Assembly (NCBI GenBank): GCA_949001935.1 | Contig: CARJLX010000009.1 | Span: forward strand, 1 to 25,390 | DNA length: 25,390 bases | Reading direction: 5' to 3' | DNA from: an uncultured Eubacteriales bacterium | Lineage (GTDB): Bacteria; Bacillota; Clostridia; Christensenellales; UBA1242 | In this document: one piece after another, positions 1 to 6,012 of the stretch | Layout: every line of letters starts with the position of its first letter | Position numbering within the stretch: the stretch's first letter is position 1 | Program-made: the position numbers and the translations under genes | The notes under the pieces: model-generated | Databases searched by the model: none | What the model was told of the DNA's origin: nothing | The model's input: only the letters and a program-made list of their open reading frames with translations

Positions 1-44
1 ATTGCGAACCTGTATCTTCACTATCATAATAAATTTTCCTAGCA

Positions 45-245
45 CTATCTTGTGAGTTTGATTCTAATTTCTTGGTTTTCATTATCATTTACAACTATTT
101 CAAATCGACAGGCAACAATCAATATAATATTTGATAAATTGCAAACAGTTAAGATAATATTAGCGAATATTGAGAGTTTGACACAAATATTAAGAAAAAT
201 TGTTAAAGTGAATGTAATAATCATAAAAACCAATGATAGTTTCAT
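45..245 (-). CDS. small membrane protein, hypothetical (66 aa)
   Basis: I do not recognise this protein. The N-terminal two thirds (about residues 4-46) is almost entirely hydrophobic and could form one or two membrane segments. The tail (about residues 47-66) is polar and charged. Its ATG lies 3 nt after the stop of the upstream 43-residue reading frame, with no Shine-Dalgarno sequence of its own, so translational coupling to that frame is the likeliest way it is made. A reading frame on the opposite strand (52-273) covers the same bases. I prefer the minus strand because of the hydrophobic start and the promoter and ribosome site upstream. It could be spurious. Confidence 0.35.
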   Translation of the reverse strand: MKLSLVFMIITFTLTIFLNICVKLSIFANIILTVCNLSNIILIVACRFEIVVNDNENQEIRIKLTR

Positions 246-248
246 AAG

Positions 249-380
249 TCATTTGACATCTATTACAAAATAGGTTTTGAATTCATTTGTTATTTTTATA
301 TCTTTTTTAAGTATTCCGTATATAAGGATAAATAAAAATACTATAATCACACTTGAAATAATCATTGAACCTTTTCTCAT
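249..380 (-). CDS. small membrane peptide, hypothetical (43 aa)
   Basis: The peptide starts MRKGSMIISS, followed by one strongly hydrophobic segment (about residues 6-24) and a short charged tail, so it should be a single-pass membrane peptide. A longer frame from 440 exists, but I chose the ATG at 380 because it is preceded by AAAGAGGTTGTA, a good ribosome site, and by an extended -10 promoter that would lie inside the longer form. The same 12-base ribosome-site string precedes the hydrolase gene at 1751. It is followed after 3 nt by a second small membrane frame. Function unknown. Confidence 0.42.
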   Translation of the reverse strand: MRKGSMIISSVIIVFLFILIYGILKKDIKITNEFKTYFVIDVK

Positions 381-399
381 ACTACAACCTCTTTTTGTG

Positions 400-427
400 G
401 CTATACCACGTATAATTATTCTCACAA
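400..427 (-). promoter_or_regulatory. candidate promoter for the small membrane peptides
   Basis: On the minus strand TTGTGA (422-427) and TATAGC (400-405) are separated by 16 bases, and TGG directly precedes the -10, giving an extended -10. It sits about 20 nt upstream of the ATG at 380. Confidence 0.35.
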
Positions 428-440
428 GTATATATCTCAT

Positions 441-555
441 AACAAAATAGTAAAATGGTATTTAGGCGTGTGCTTGTTTTATACAAGCGCTGTCACTTCG
501 CTCCAGCAGACAAGAATGTGCCTACACAACAAATTTTGGTTAAAGGAGAAAAAAG
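441..555. other. noncoding stretch with a GC-richer structured element
   Basis: No convincing gene is seen here. Bases 460-535 are noticeably richer in G+C than the surroundings. They contain a hairpin GCTTGT-TTTAT-ACAAGC (472-488) and then a segment with short GCTG/CAGC and TGTC/GACA complementarities (488-516). It has no tRNA T-loop or CCA end, and I could not match it to a known riboswitch. Confidence 0.3.
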
Positions 556-587
556 AAAACATAGGCTGTTTTCTTGTCTATGTTTTT
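556..587. terminator. bidirectional intrinsic terminator
   Basis: AAAACATAG (556-564) pairs with CTATGTTTT (578-586) around a 13-base loop. On the minus strand the stem is followed by CTTTTTTCT, so it can end the transcript of the hydrolase gene that stops at 657. Confidence 0.55.
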
Positions 588-656
588 CTTTCATTATTCT
601 GCTAGTTTCAAAATGGACTAACTAGTTCAAACTTTTTTATTAATGTTATATTTCTT

Positions 657-1751
657 CTATTCAGCTTCTTCAGTCTTTGTACTTTTTATTGCATTTTGCG
701 ATTGTTCATTTAAAGGTTTTACAATTTCTTCTAAGCCTAACCTTAGTTTAGCCATATCAAAAGGAATAAATTGTTGAATTTCTTGATTTGCTATCGAATT
801 ATTTACTGAGTATTGCAAAGCTCCAGCCATACATCTACTAACAAATTCGCCCGCTTGTGTTGCATTAATATTTTGTTGACCATCCTTGTTTCGGCTAAAT
901 TGAGTAATAGCATGATCTTTATGACTTACTCGCAATGGAGATGTGACAAGTCTAAGTTCATTTTCTCCTTCTTGCATAATATAACAACGCTGATTCGTAT
1001 TATAGAAATCTCTTAGTAGTTTTGGAGTGTCTAAAAGAAAGCTTTCTTTCAACAAACTTTGTTTATCTTGTTCAGAAATATTAACTATATCTTCTGGTTT
1101 TAATTTTTGTTTTTCAGAGTTAGTTAAATTTTCTGAACGCATTAATTTCATTAACATTGTTCTCCAACAAGCCTCGCCAGAAGAGGCAAATTGCTCATCT
1201 GTTGGCGAAACAATATTAAGATAATTTACATTCGGGGTTACCATTGTCACACCATATGAAATGACAAATATTTGTTTTATAACTTTACTCACTACATCTT
1301 CGGAATAATTTAGATTTCGCATCATATATTGCAACTCTGCAATCATATTATAAACAGTTTCACCACCCATACTATGTGCAAAAATCGTAACATTTCTCAT
1401 GTTTTTACAAGCTTCTAAAGAGGTTAATTTTTTATACCCCCCCCCGCAAAGTAGTGGAGTGAATAAATCTCTGGTAAACCTTCTAGAATAATATTCCAAC
1501 ATTTTAGGACTTGGAGTCTTTCCATTATAATATAAAGATAGCAATTCTGCATTGGTATTTGTGCTATCAAGCAAACTTTTAATAATTTTTGCATTTCCAT
1601 TAGCACTTCGTATACCTTCTGTTCCACTGCCTCCCACGACAAGAACTGTTGGTTTATTAATAAGATAAACATCAGGATTTAATGATTCCCAGTTGTTTGA
1701 ATGCGTATTTATTCTTCGCCCTAATCCAAAACCTTCATAATTAATATTCAT
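657..1751 (-). CDS. alpha/beta-hydrolase-like protein with a G9 coding tract (364 aa)
   Basis: Probably a serine hydrolase of the alpha/beta fold. An early strand and glycine turn (VLVVGGSG, residues 36-43) is followed by AHSMGG (125-130), a nucleophile-elbow motif with Ser127 as candidate nucleophile. A late SHKDH motif may supply the histidine. No signal peptide or membrane segment is seen, so it is probably cytoplasmic. The ATG at 1751 has AAGAGG (1760-1765) at a proper distance and an extended -10 upstream. Residues 103-105 are encoded by nine consecutive G bases (1437-1445), just before the nucleophile. A gain of one G gives a stop two codons after the glycines, and a loss of one G gives a stop four codons after the tract codons. 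The substrate is unknown. It stands alone between terminators. Confidence 0.8.
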   Translation of the reverse strand: MNINYEGFGLGRRINTHSNNWESLNPDVYLINKPTVLVVGGSGTEGIRSANGNAKIIKSLLDSTNTNAELLSLYYNGKTPSPKMLEYYSRRFTRDLFTPLLCGGGYKKLTSLEACKNMRNVTIFAHSMGGETVYNMIAELQYMMRNLNYSEDVVSKVIKQIFVISYGVTMVTPNVNYLNIVSPTDEQFASSGEACWRTMLMKLMRSENLTNSEKQKLKPEDIVNISEQDKQSLLKESFLLDTPKLLRDFYNTNQRCYIMQEGENELRLVTSPLRVSHKDHAITQFSRNKDGQQNINATQAGEFVSRCMAGALQYSVNNSIANQEIQQFIPFDMAKLRLGLEEIVKPLNEQSQNAIKSTKTEEAE

Positions 1752-1770
1752 TTTTACAACCTCTTTCTTA

Positions 1771-1779
1771 ATTATAACA
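1771..1779 (-). promoter_or_regulatory. extended -10 promoter of the hydrolase gene
   Basis: On the minus strand TGT (1777-1779) directly precedes TATAAT (1771-1776), 19 nt upstream of the ATG. The -35 region is poor, so the extended -10 would carry recognition. Confidence 0.55.
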
Positions 1780-1827
1780 TAATTTTTATTTAAATGCTAT
1801 ATTTTTTAAATATTTTTTTATACATAC

Positions 1828-1858
1828 AAAAACTCCCCTTTTAAATAAGGAGAGTTTT
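1828..1858 (-). terminator. intrinsic terminator of the uppP/P-ATPase operon
   Basis: On the minus strand AAAACTCTCCTT pairs with AAGGGGAGTTTT (one wobble pair) around a 6-base loop, followed by a short T run, 12 nt after the ATPase stop codon. Confidence 0.6.
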
Positions 1859-1870
1859 AGCAAATTAATT

Positions 1871-4516
1871 TTAATGATTTATTTTTTTCTTTGCTTTATT
1901 CTTTTGATACAACCAGTAGAAAAGTTTAAAAAGTTCACTTGCGAGCATCATTACAAAACTTAATCCAAATATTACTCCCCAAAGCCACGGTGAAAGATCT
2001 GCAAGCTTAAGTACAGTGTGAAGTGGAGTACAAGCAATTAGAGCCAGCAGTCCAAAACAAAATACCAATGACGCAATAAACATTTTGTTTTTAAAAGGAT
2101 TAGATTTGAACATTGAACGATTTGTTCGCATTGAAGCCAAATAAAACATTTGAATTATATTAAGTGTATAGAAAGCGACCGTCACACCAATAGCTTCTCC
2201 GCCAACTTTCAAGCCAATATAGAAAGCAAGCATTGTTAAAAGTGTTTGCACCAAACCAAGCACAATTATCGATAATCCACACCCCTCGCTAAATAAACCA
2301 TGCTTTGCATTTCGAGGTTTCATCTCCATTAAGTTTTTCTCTGGAGGTTCAACTCCAAGAGCAATAGCTGGCAAACTATCTGTTATTAAATTGACAAACA
2401 ATATTTGCACTGGGAAGAGAAAAACGAATTGAGGGAAGAAAACTGTTGCAAGAAATAGTGACATTAATTCGCCCATATTGGCTGAAAATAGGAATTTAAC
2501 AGCTTTAACTATGTTTTGGTAAATCTTACGCCCTTCTTCCACAGCTATAACAATTGTTGCAAAGTTATCATCTGTCACCAACATATCTGCAACCTCTTTG
2601 GTAACATCAGTGCCAGTTATTCCCATACCAATACCTATATTGGCTTTCTTTATACTTGGGGCGTCATTCACGCCATCACCTGTCATAGCAACAACATGGC
2701 CTTGTTTTTTAAAAGTTTCAACAATTCGAACTTTATGGTCAGGGCTAACCCTGGCAAACACGCTAATATTTTTTATGCGTTGATCTAATTGCTCATCATC
2801 TAGCCCGTCAAGTTCTGCACCAGTTATAACCTGCGAAATATCATCCACGATACCACATTCTCGTGCAACTGCAAAAGCAGTTTCTTTATGATCGCCAGTT
2901 ATCATAACCGCACGCATGCCTGCTTTTTTACACTTTTTAACTGCCGACTTAATCTCCTTTCTAGGAGGATCATACATGCCTACAAGACCAATAAACACCA
3001 AATTATCTTCACTAATCTTATCTTTACTATTATGTTTTTTGTATGCAAATGCTAATACACGAAGAGCCTTATCAGCCATATTAGTATTTGCTTTTTCTAT
3101 TGAAGCAATATGTTTAGCTGTCAACTTTGACTCTTTGCCATCTATTAAAATTTTTGTACATTTTTTAAGTAAATGATCAAGAGCACCTTTGGTGAAAACA
3201 TAGTCCTCACCATAATAGCAATTTGCTGTAGACATAAGTTTACGCTTACTATCAAAAGGAATTTCGTCCATACGGAAGTGTGTTTCAGCAAACTTATCTT
3301 TATCTATTCCCATCTTTTTTCCAAAGTTTGAAAGTGCTATTTCAGTTGGATCTCCTACATAATTACCGTTAGAAAGTGTAGAGTCATTACACAAAAGCAT
3401 ACAAGCGAGAAGTTTATCTATCGACAGAGTTTTATTTCTTCCAGCAGTTTGAAGAACACCATCACAATAAGTTGACTCCACCGTCATTTTATTTTGTGTG
3501 ATTGTTCCAGTTTTATCTGAGCAAATGATATCACAACATCCCAACGTTTCCACTGAATGCAAATGTTTCACGACAGCCTTTTGTTTAGCAAGTCGAGCAA
3601 TACCCATACTCATAATTATGGTGATAACAGCAGGCATACTTTCTGGGATTGCAGCAACTGATATTGCAACAGCTGTTAAAAAGGCTTCTAATGGATTGCC
3701 TGGTCTTGCAACACATTCCAATATAAAGGTGACAATCGCTATACCTAATACCAAGAAAGTTAAAAGTTTTCCAACTTCTTTAATGTTTTTTTGCAATGGT
3801 GTAGTTTCTTTTTCTGTGGTTTTTATACTCTCGGCAATTTTACCAATTTCTGTTTCCCGACCAATTGCAACCACCACACCAAGTCCACGCCCATTAGAAA
3901 CTAAACAACCCTTATAACACATATTTGTTCTATCAGCAAGAGGGAGATTTTCTTTTACTATAACCGAGGCATTTTTATTAACTGCCAAACTTTCACCAGT
4001 CAAAGAACTTTCATCCACCTGCAAACTTGCACTTTCAATAAGTCTTAAATCGGCAGGGACTATTGCACCAGCCTCCAAAACAATTACATCGCCAACAACT
4101 ATTTTTTTAGTGTTAATCTTTTTTATCATACCATCACGCATAACCATGGCTTCAGGTTCTGTCATTTTTTTAAGTGCTTCCAACGATTTCTCAGCCTTGT
4201 TTTCTTGAATAAGTCCAAAGATTGCATTCATAAGCACAATGCCAAGAATAATACCGCCATCTACAATTTCGCTGGCCTGACCTTTCCAGATTCCAATCCC
4301 TATTGAAACTCCTGCGGCAATCAAGAGGATCAAAATCATAAGGTCTTTAAATTGTTCTAAAAACTTTATTATGAATGGTGTTTTTTTATTTCCTTCAATT
4401 TCGTTTGTGGGAGAATTTTTTAAGCGTGTTAAAGCTTCATCCTCACTAAGACCTTTTTTGCAAGAATTCACCTCTTTTAATGTATCAACAATTGTTAAAT
4501 TATGAAAATTTTTCAT
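1871..4516 (-). CDS. calcium-type cation-transporting P-type ATPase (881 aa)
   Basis: A membrane pump of the P-IIA class (SERCA/PMCA-like, probably exporting Ca2+). Motifs in order: TGES of the actuator domain (173-176), PESMPAV in transmembrane helix 4, where most relatives have PEGLPAV but the ion-binding Glu is kept, DKTGT with the phosphorylated Asp334, TGDGVND hinge (Asp614 and Asp618), and NLITDSLPAIALG in helix 6. The N-terminal cation-ATPase domain and the C-terminal transmembrane bundle are present, so the protein is full length. The frame is open to an earlier ATG at 4558, which would overlap uppP. I chose the ATG at 4516 because AAAGGAAG (4521-4528) sits just before it and the family begins near this point. 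It follows uppP by 13 nt and is almost certainly cotranscribed with it. Ion specificity (Ca2+ or Mn2+) cannot be settled from motifs. Confidence 0.93.
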   Translation of the reverse strand: MKNFHNLTIVDTLKEVNSCKKGLSEDEALTRLKNSPTNEIEGNKKTPFIIKFLEQFKDLMILILLIAAGVSIGIGIWKGQASEIVDGGIILGIVLMNAIFGLIQENKAEKSLEALKKMTEPEAMVMRDGMIKKINTKKIVVGDVIVLEAGAIVPADLRLIESASLQVDESSLTGESLAVNKNASVIVKENLPLADRTNMCYKGCLVSNGRGLGVVVAIGRETEIGKIAESIKTTEKETTPLQKNIKEVGKLLTFLVLGIAIVTFILECVARPGNPLEAFLTAVAISVAAIPESMPAVITIIMSMGIARLAKQKAVVKHLHSVETLGCCDIICSDKTGTITQNKMTVESTYCDGVLQTAGRNKTLSIDKLLACMLLCNDSTLSNGNYVGDPTEIALSNFGKKMGIDKDKFAETHFRMDEIPFDSKRKLMSTANCYYGEDYVFTKGALDHLLKKCTKILIDGKESKLTAKHIASIEKANTNMADKALRVLAFAYKKHNSKDKISEDNLVFIGLVGMYDPPRKEIKSAVKKCKKAGMRAVMITGDHKETAFAVARECGIVDDISQVITGAELDGLDDEQLDQRIKNISVFARVSPDHKVRIVETFKKQGHVVAMTGDGVNDAPSIKKANIGIGMGITGTDVTKEVADMLVTDDNFATIVIAVEEGRKIYQNIVKAVKFLFSANMGELMSLFLATVFFPQFVFLFPVQILFVNLITDSLPAIALGVEPPEKNLMEMKPRNAKHGLFSEGCGLSIIVLGLVQTLLTMLAFYIGLKVGGEAIGVTVAFYTLNIIQMFYLASMRTNRSMFKSNPFKNKMFIASLVFCFGLLALIACTPLHTVLKLADLSPWLWGVIFGLSFVMMLASELFKLFYWLYQKNKAKKKINH

Positions 4517-4529
4517 ATACTTCCTTTTA

Positions 4530-5288
4530 TTATACAACAAATATAGAAATAATGGCAATTAAAATCAAATAAAAGCAAAATCCCTTAAAGCCTGCTTTAG
4601 CTGTTAACTTTATCATTGCCTTGATAGATAAAACACCAACAATAAATGCTGTTACAAATGCTAAAATCAAACCTATCCAATTCACACTTATCGCTTCACC
4701 TAAAACAATAATCTTGTAAATCTCAAGAATCATAGAAAGTATTATAATTGGTATAGACATTAAAAAAGAAAATTTAGCAACCTCTTCGCGTTTTGTTCCT
4801 CTCATTAACCCTGTACTTATTGTAGTCCCAGACCTAGATAGCCCTGGAAAGGTAGCAAAACCTTGAGCAATACCTATTATTAAAGCGTCTTTGTAAGTCA
4901 ATTCATGTTCCTGCTTCTTGCCAGATAGATATTGTCCCAAAAGCAAAAGCCCAGCACTGAGCAAAAAGAAAAATGGTAAAAATTTTCCATTAAAAGAATT
5001 TTCAATAAGCGGCATAATAATCAAAGCAATTATTCCAGTTGGAATTGTCGCCAAAGCAATTGAAATACCTTGCTTTCCAAATGGCTTTTTAACTATTTCC
5101 CAAACATCCTTTCTAAGCACAACAATAATTGAAAGTAAGGTTGCTATATGCAAGACTATGGAAACAAATAACGAGTCCTCTATACCAAAAATATTAGACA
5201 ACAAAACAAGATGCCCACTTGAAGACACTGGCAAAAATTCAGTTAACCCTTGAACAAGTCCTAAAACAACTAAAAAAAGAATTTCCAC
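4530..5288 (-). CDS. uppP: undecaprenyl-diphosphate phosphatase UppP/BacA (252 aa)
   Basis: An integral membrane enzyme that removes a phosphate from undecaprenyl pyrophosphate, recycling the lipid carrier used for peptidoglycan and other wall polymers. Both family signatures are present: QGLTEFLPVSSSGH (13-26), containing the catalytic Glu and the Ser/His cluster, and PGLSRSGTTIS (148-158) with the conserved Arg. Several hydrophobic helices span the rest, and the length is close to the usual 260-275. The start is a GTG at 5288 with AGAGGGA seven bases upstream. A P-type ATPase follows 13 nt downstream. The pairing suggests a shared envelope or ion-homeostasis transcript, but no functional link is known to me. 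Confidence 0.95.
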   Translation of the reverse strand: MEILFLVVLGLVQGLTEFLPVSSSGHLVLLSNIFGIEDSLFVSIVLHIATLLSIIVVLRKDVWEIVKKPFGKQGISIALATIPTGIIALIIMPLIENSFNGKFLPFFFLLSAGLLLLGQYLSGKKQEHELTYKDALIIGIAQGFATFPGLSRSGTTISTGLMRGTKREEVAKFSFLMSIPIIILSMILEIYKIIVLGEAISVNWIGLILAFVTAFIVGVLSIKAMIKLTAKAGFKGFCFYLILIAIISIFVV

Positions 5289-5404
5289 TTTAATCCCTCT
5301 AATCTAAAGTATTGTTTGTCCATAGATTTTATGAAGGATTTTAAAAGATACTACTTAAAAATGAAAAAAAGTTTGTGATTTTTACATCTATAATTAACAT
5401 TTTT

Positions 5405-5448
5405 TGTCTAAATATGTCTAACTATTTCGGTTAATCGCAAATTTTGCG
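5405..5448. promoter_or_regulatory. candidate operator elements between uppP and the XRE gene
   Basis: Two direct copies of TGTCTAA (5405-5411 and 5415-5421) lie exactly 10 bases apart, one helical turn. A perfect 13-base inverted repeat CGCAAA-T-TTTGCG (5436-5448) follows. Both sit in the divergent region upstream of the XRE regulator, the usual place for autoregulatory sites. Binding is inferred. Confidence 0.3.
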
Positions 5449-5455
5449 TAATGGG

Positions 5456-5483
5456 TTAAAATCCCTTTATTTTAGGCTAAAAT
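5456..5483 (+). promoter_or_regulatory. candidate leaderless promoter of the XRE gene
   Basis: TTAAAA (5456-5461), a 16-base spacer, and TAAAAT (5478-5483). Only 6 bases separate the -10 from the ATG at 5490, and no Shine-Dalgarno sequence is present, so transcription would begin at or next to the A of the start codon. Confidence 0.45.
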
Positions 5484-5489
5484 TTAGTT

Positions 5490-5705
5490 ATGAACAAAAA
5501 CATTATTGTAGGAGAAAGAATTAAAAATCTTAGAAAAGAGGGCTCACTATCACAAGTTGCTCTTGCTTCGAAGATTGATTCTAATCAAAAACAAGTTTCA
5601 AAATGGGAACGCGGGCAAATTGAGCCTAACATTGATATGCTCAAAAAACTTGCTGACTATTTTGATGTTTCAGTTGATTATTTAATCGGTCGATCAGATT
5701 TTTAA
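5490..5705 (+). CDS. XRE-family helix-turn-helix regulator (71 aa)
   Basis: A small DNA-binding repressor of the Cro/C1 type. Almost the whole protein is one HTH_3 domain: helix 1 over GERIKNLRKE, a turn and recognition helix over LSQVALASKIDSNQKQVSKW, then the typical ending IDMLKKLADYFDVSVDYLIG. There is no sensor or dimerisation domain. It starts at the ATG at 5490 without a ribosome site, and a -10-like TAAAAT ends 6 bases upstream, so the mRNA may be leaderless. It is divergent from uppP across about 200 bp that hold direct and inverted repeats, which suggests autoregulation and perhaps control of uppP. Its targets are not known. Confidence 0.9.
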   Translation: MNKNIIVGERIKNLRKEGSLSQVALASKIDSNQKQVSKWERGQIEPNIDMLKKLADYFDVSVDYLIGRSDF

Positions 5706-5762
5706 TTTACTAAAACTTATATTTATCAATGACAACAATAAGTTGCCATGCTTTTTGTTGAA

Positions 5763-5861
5763 TTATAACATATTCATTGCATGCCCGCCAAAAATTGTGA
5801 CAAATACAAATATCACAACAATTGCGACAAGCCCTAAACAAATCAACAAGAACTTTTTCAT
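5763..5861 (-). CDS. 32-residue single-pass membrane peptide, hypothetical
   Basis: The frame encodes MKKFLLICLGLVAIVVIFVF followed by VTIFGGHAMNML. It has two lysines and then an uninterrupted hydrophobic stretch (about residues 4-25), a typical small membrane peptide. There is no ribosome site, but TAAAAT preceded by TGA (an extended -10) ends exactly 6 bases before the ATG, matching the leaderless geometry seen at the XRE, walJ and addB genes, and this is the main reason I believe it. It lies alone between the XRE gene and metG. Function unknown. It could be a membrane regulator or a toxin-like peptide, but nothing here shows which. Confidence 0.42.
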   Translation of the reverse strand: MKKFLLICLGLVAIVVIFVFVTIFGGHAMNML

Positions 5862-5867
5862 AAATTT

Positions 5868-5876
5868 ATTTTATCA
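5868..5876 (-). promoter_or_regulatory. extended -10 of the 32-residue peptide gene
   Basis: On the minus strand TGA (5874-5876) is followed by TAAAAT (5868-5873), then six bases and the ATG. The -35 region is weak. Confidence 0.35.
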
Positions 5877-5961
5877 TTATCGCACTTTTAAATTAAAATA
5901 AATTTTTGTCGCAATTTAAGAAAAAATTGGGAATTTTAAATAATCCCTACTTATTAATTTC

Positions 5962-5990
5962 TTGACAATAATTTTTTTGTGTGCTAAGAT
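5962..5990 (+). promoter_or_regulatory. sigma-A promoter of metG
   Basis: A consensus TTGACA (5962-5967), a 17-base spacer and TAAGAT (5985-5990) with TGC just before it. Transcription should start near 5997. This leaves a leader of about 16 nt carrying TGGAGG (6001-6006), and rules out a start codon upstream of 6013. No T-box leader fits in this space. Confidence 0.8.
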
Positions 5991-6012
5991 TAAAAGCAAT
6001 TGGAGGCTTATA

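Noticed and set aside
1..27. A minus-strand ATG frame running off the left edge of the window
   Set aside because: Only nine codons are visible and the AGGA upstream is poorly spaced; too little to call a gene.
460..535. Possible tRNA in the GC-richer gap
   Set aside because: No T-loop consensus, no acceptor-stem pairing over about 7 bp and no anticodon arm could be found.
1424..1672. An 82-residue frame overlapping the hydrolase gene on the same strand, considered as a programmed frameshift product
   Set aside because: It has no start signal and is simply the neighbouring frame through the G9 tract; its short end after the tract is useful only as evidence that a slip truncates the protein.
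3498..3917. A 139-residue open frame on the plus strand, antisense to the P-type ATPase
   Set aside because: It lies wholly opposite a conserved domain, has no ribosome site and no recognisable product; it is a shadow of the real gene.
5733..5760. Hairpin after the XRE gene as a terminator
   Set aside because: The stem has a mismatch and neither strand shows a T run after it.
5962..6012. Upstream extension of metG
   Set aside because: The extra codons overlap the consensus -35 and -10 boxes, and a GGAGG site marks the ATG at 6013.
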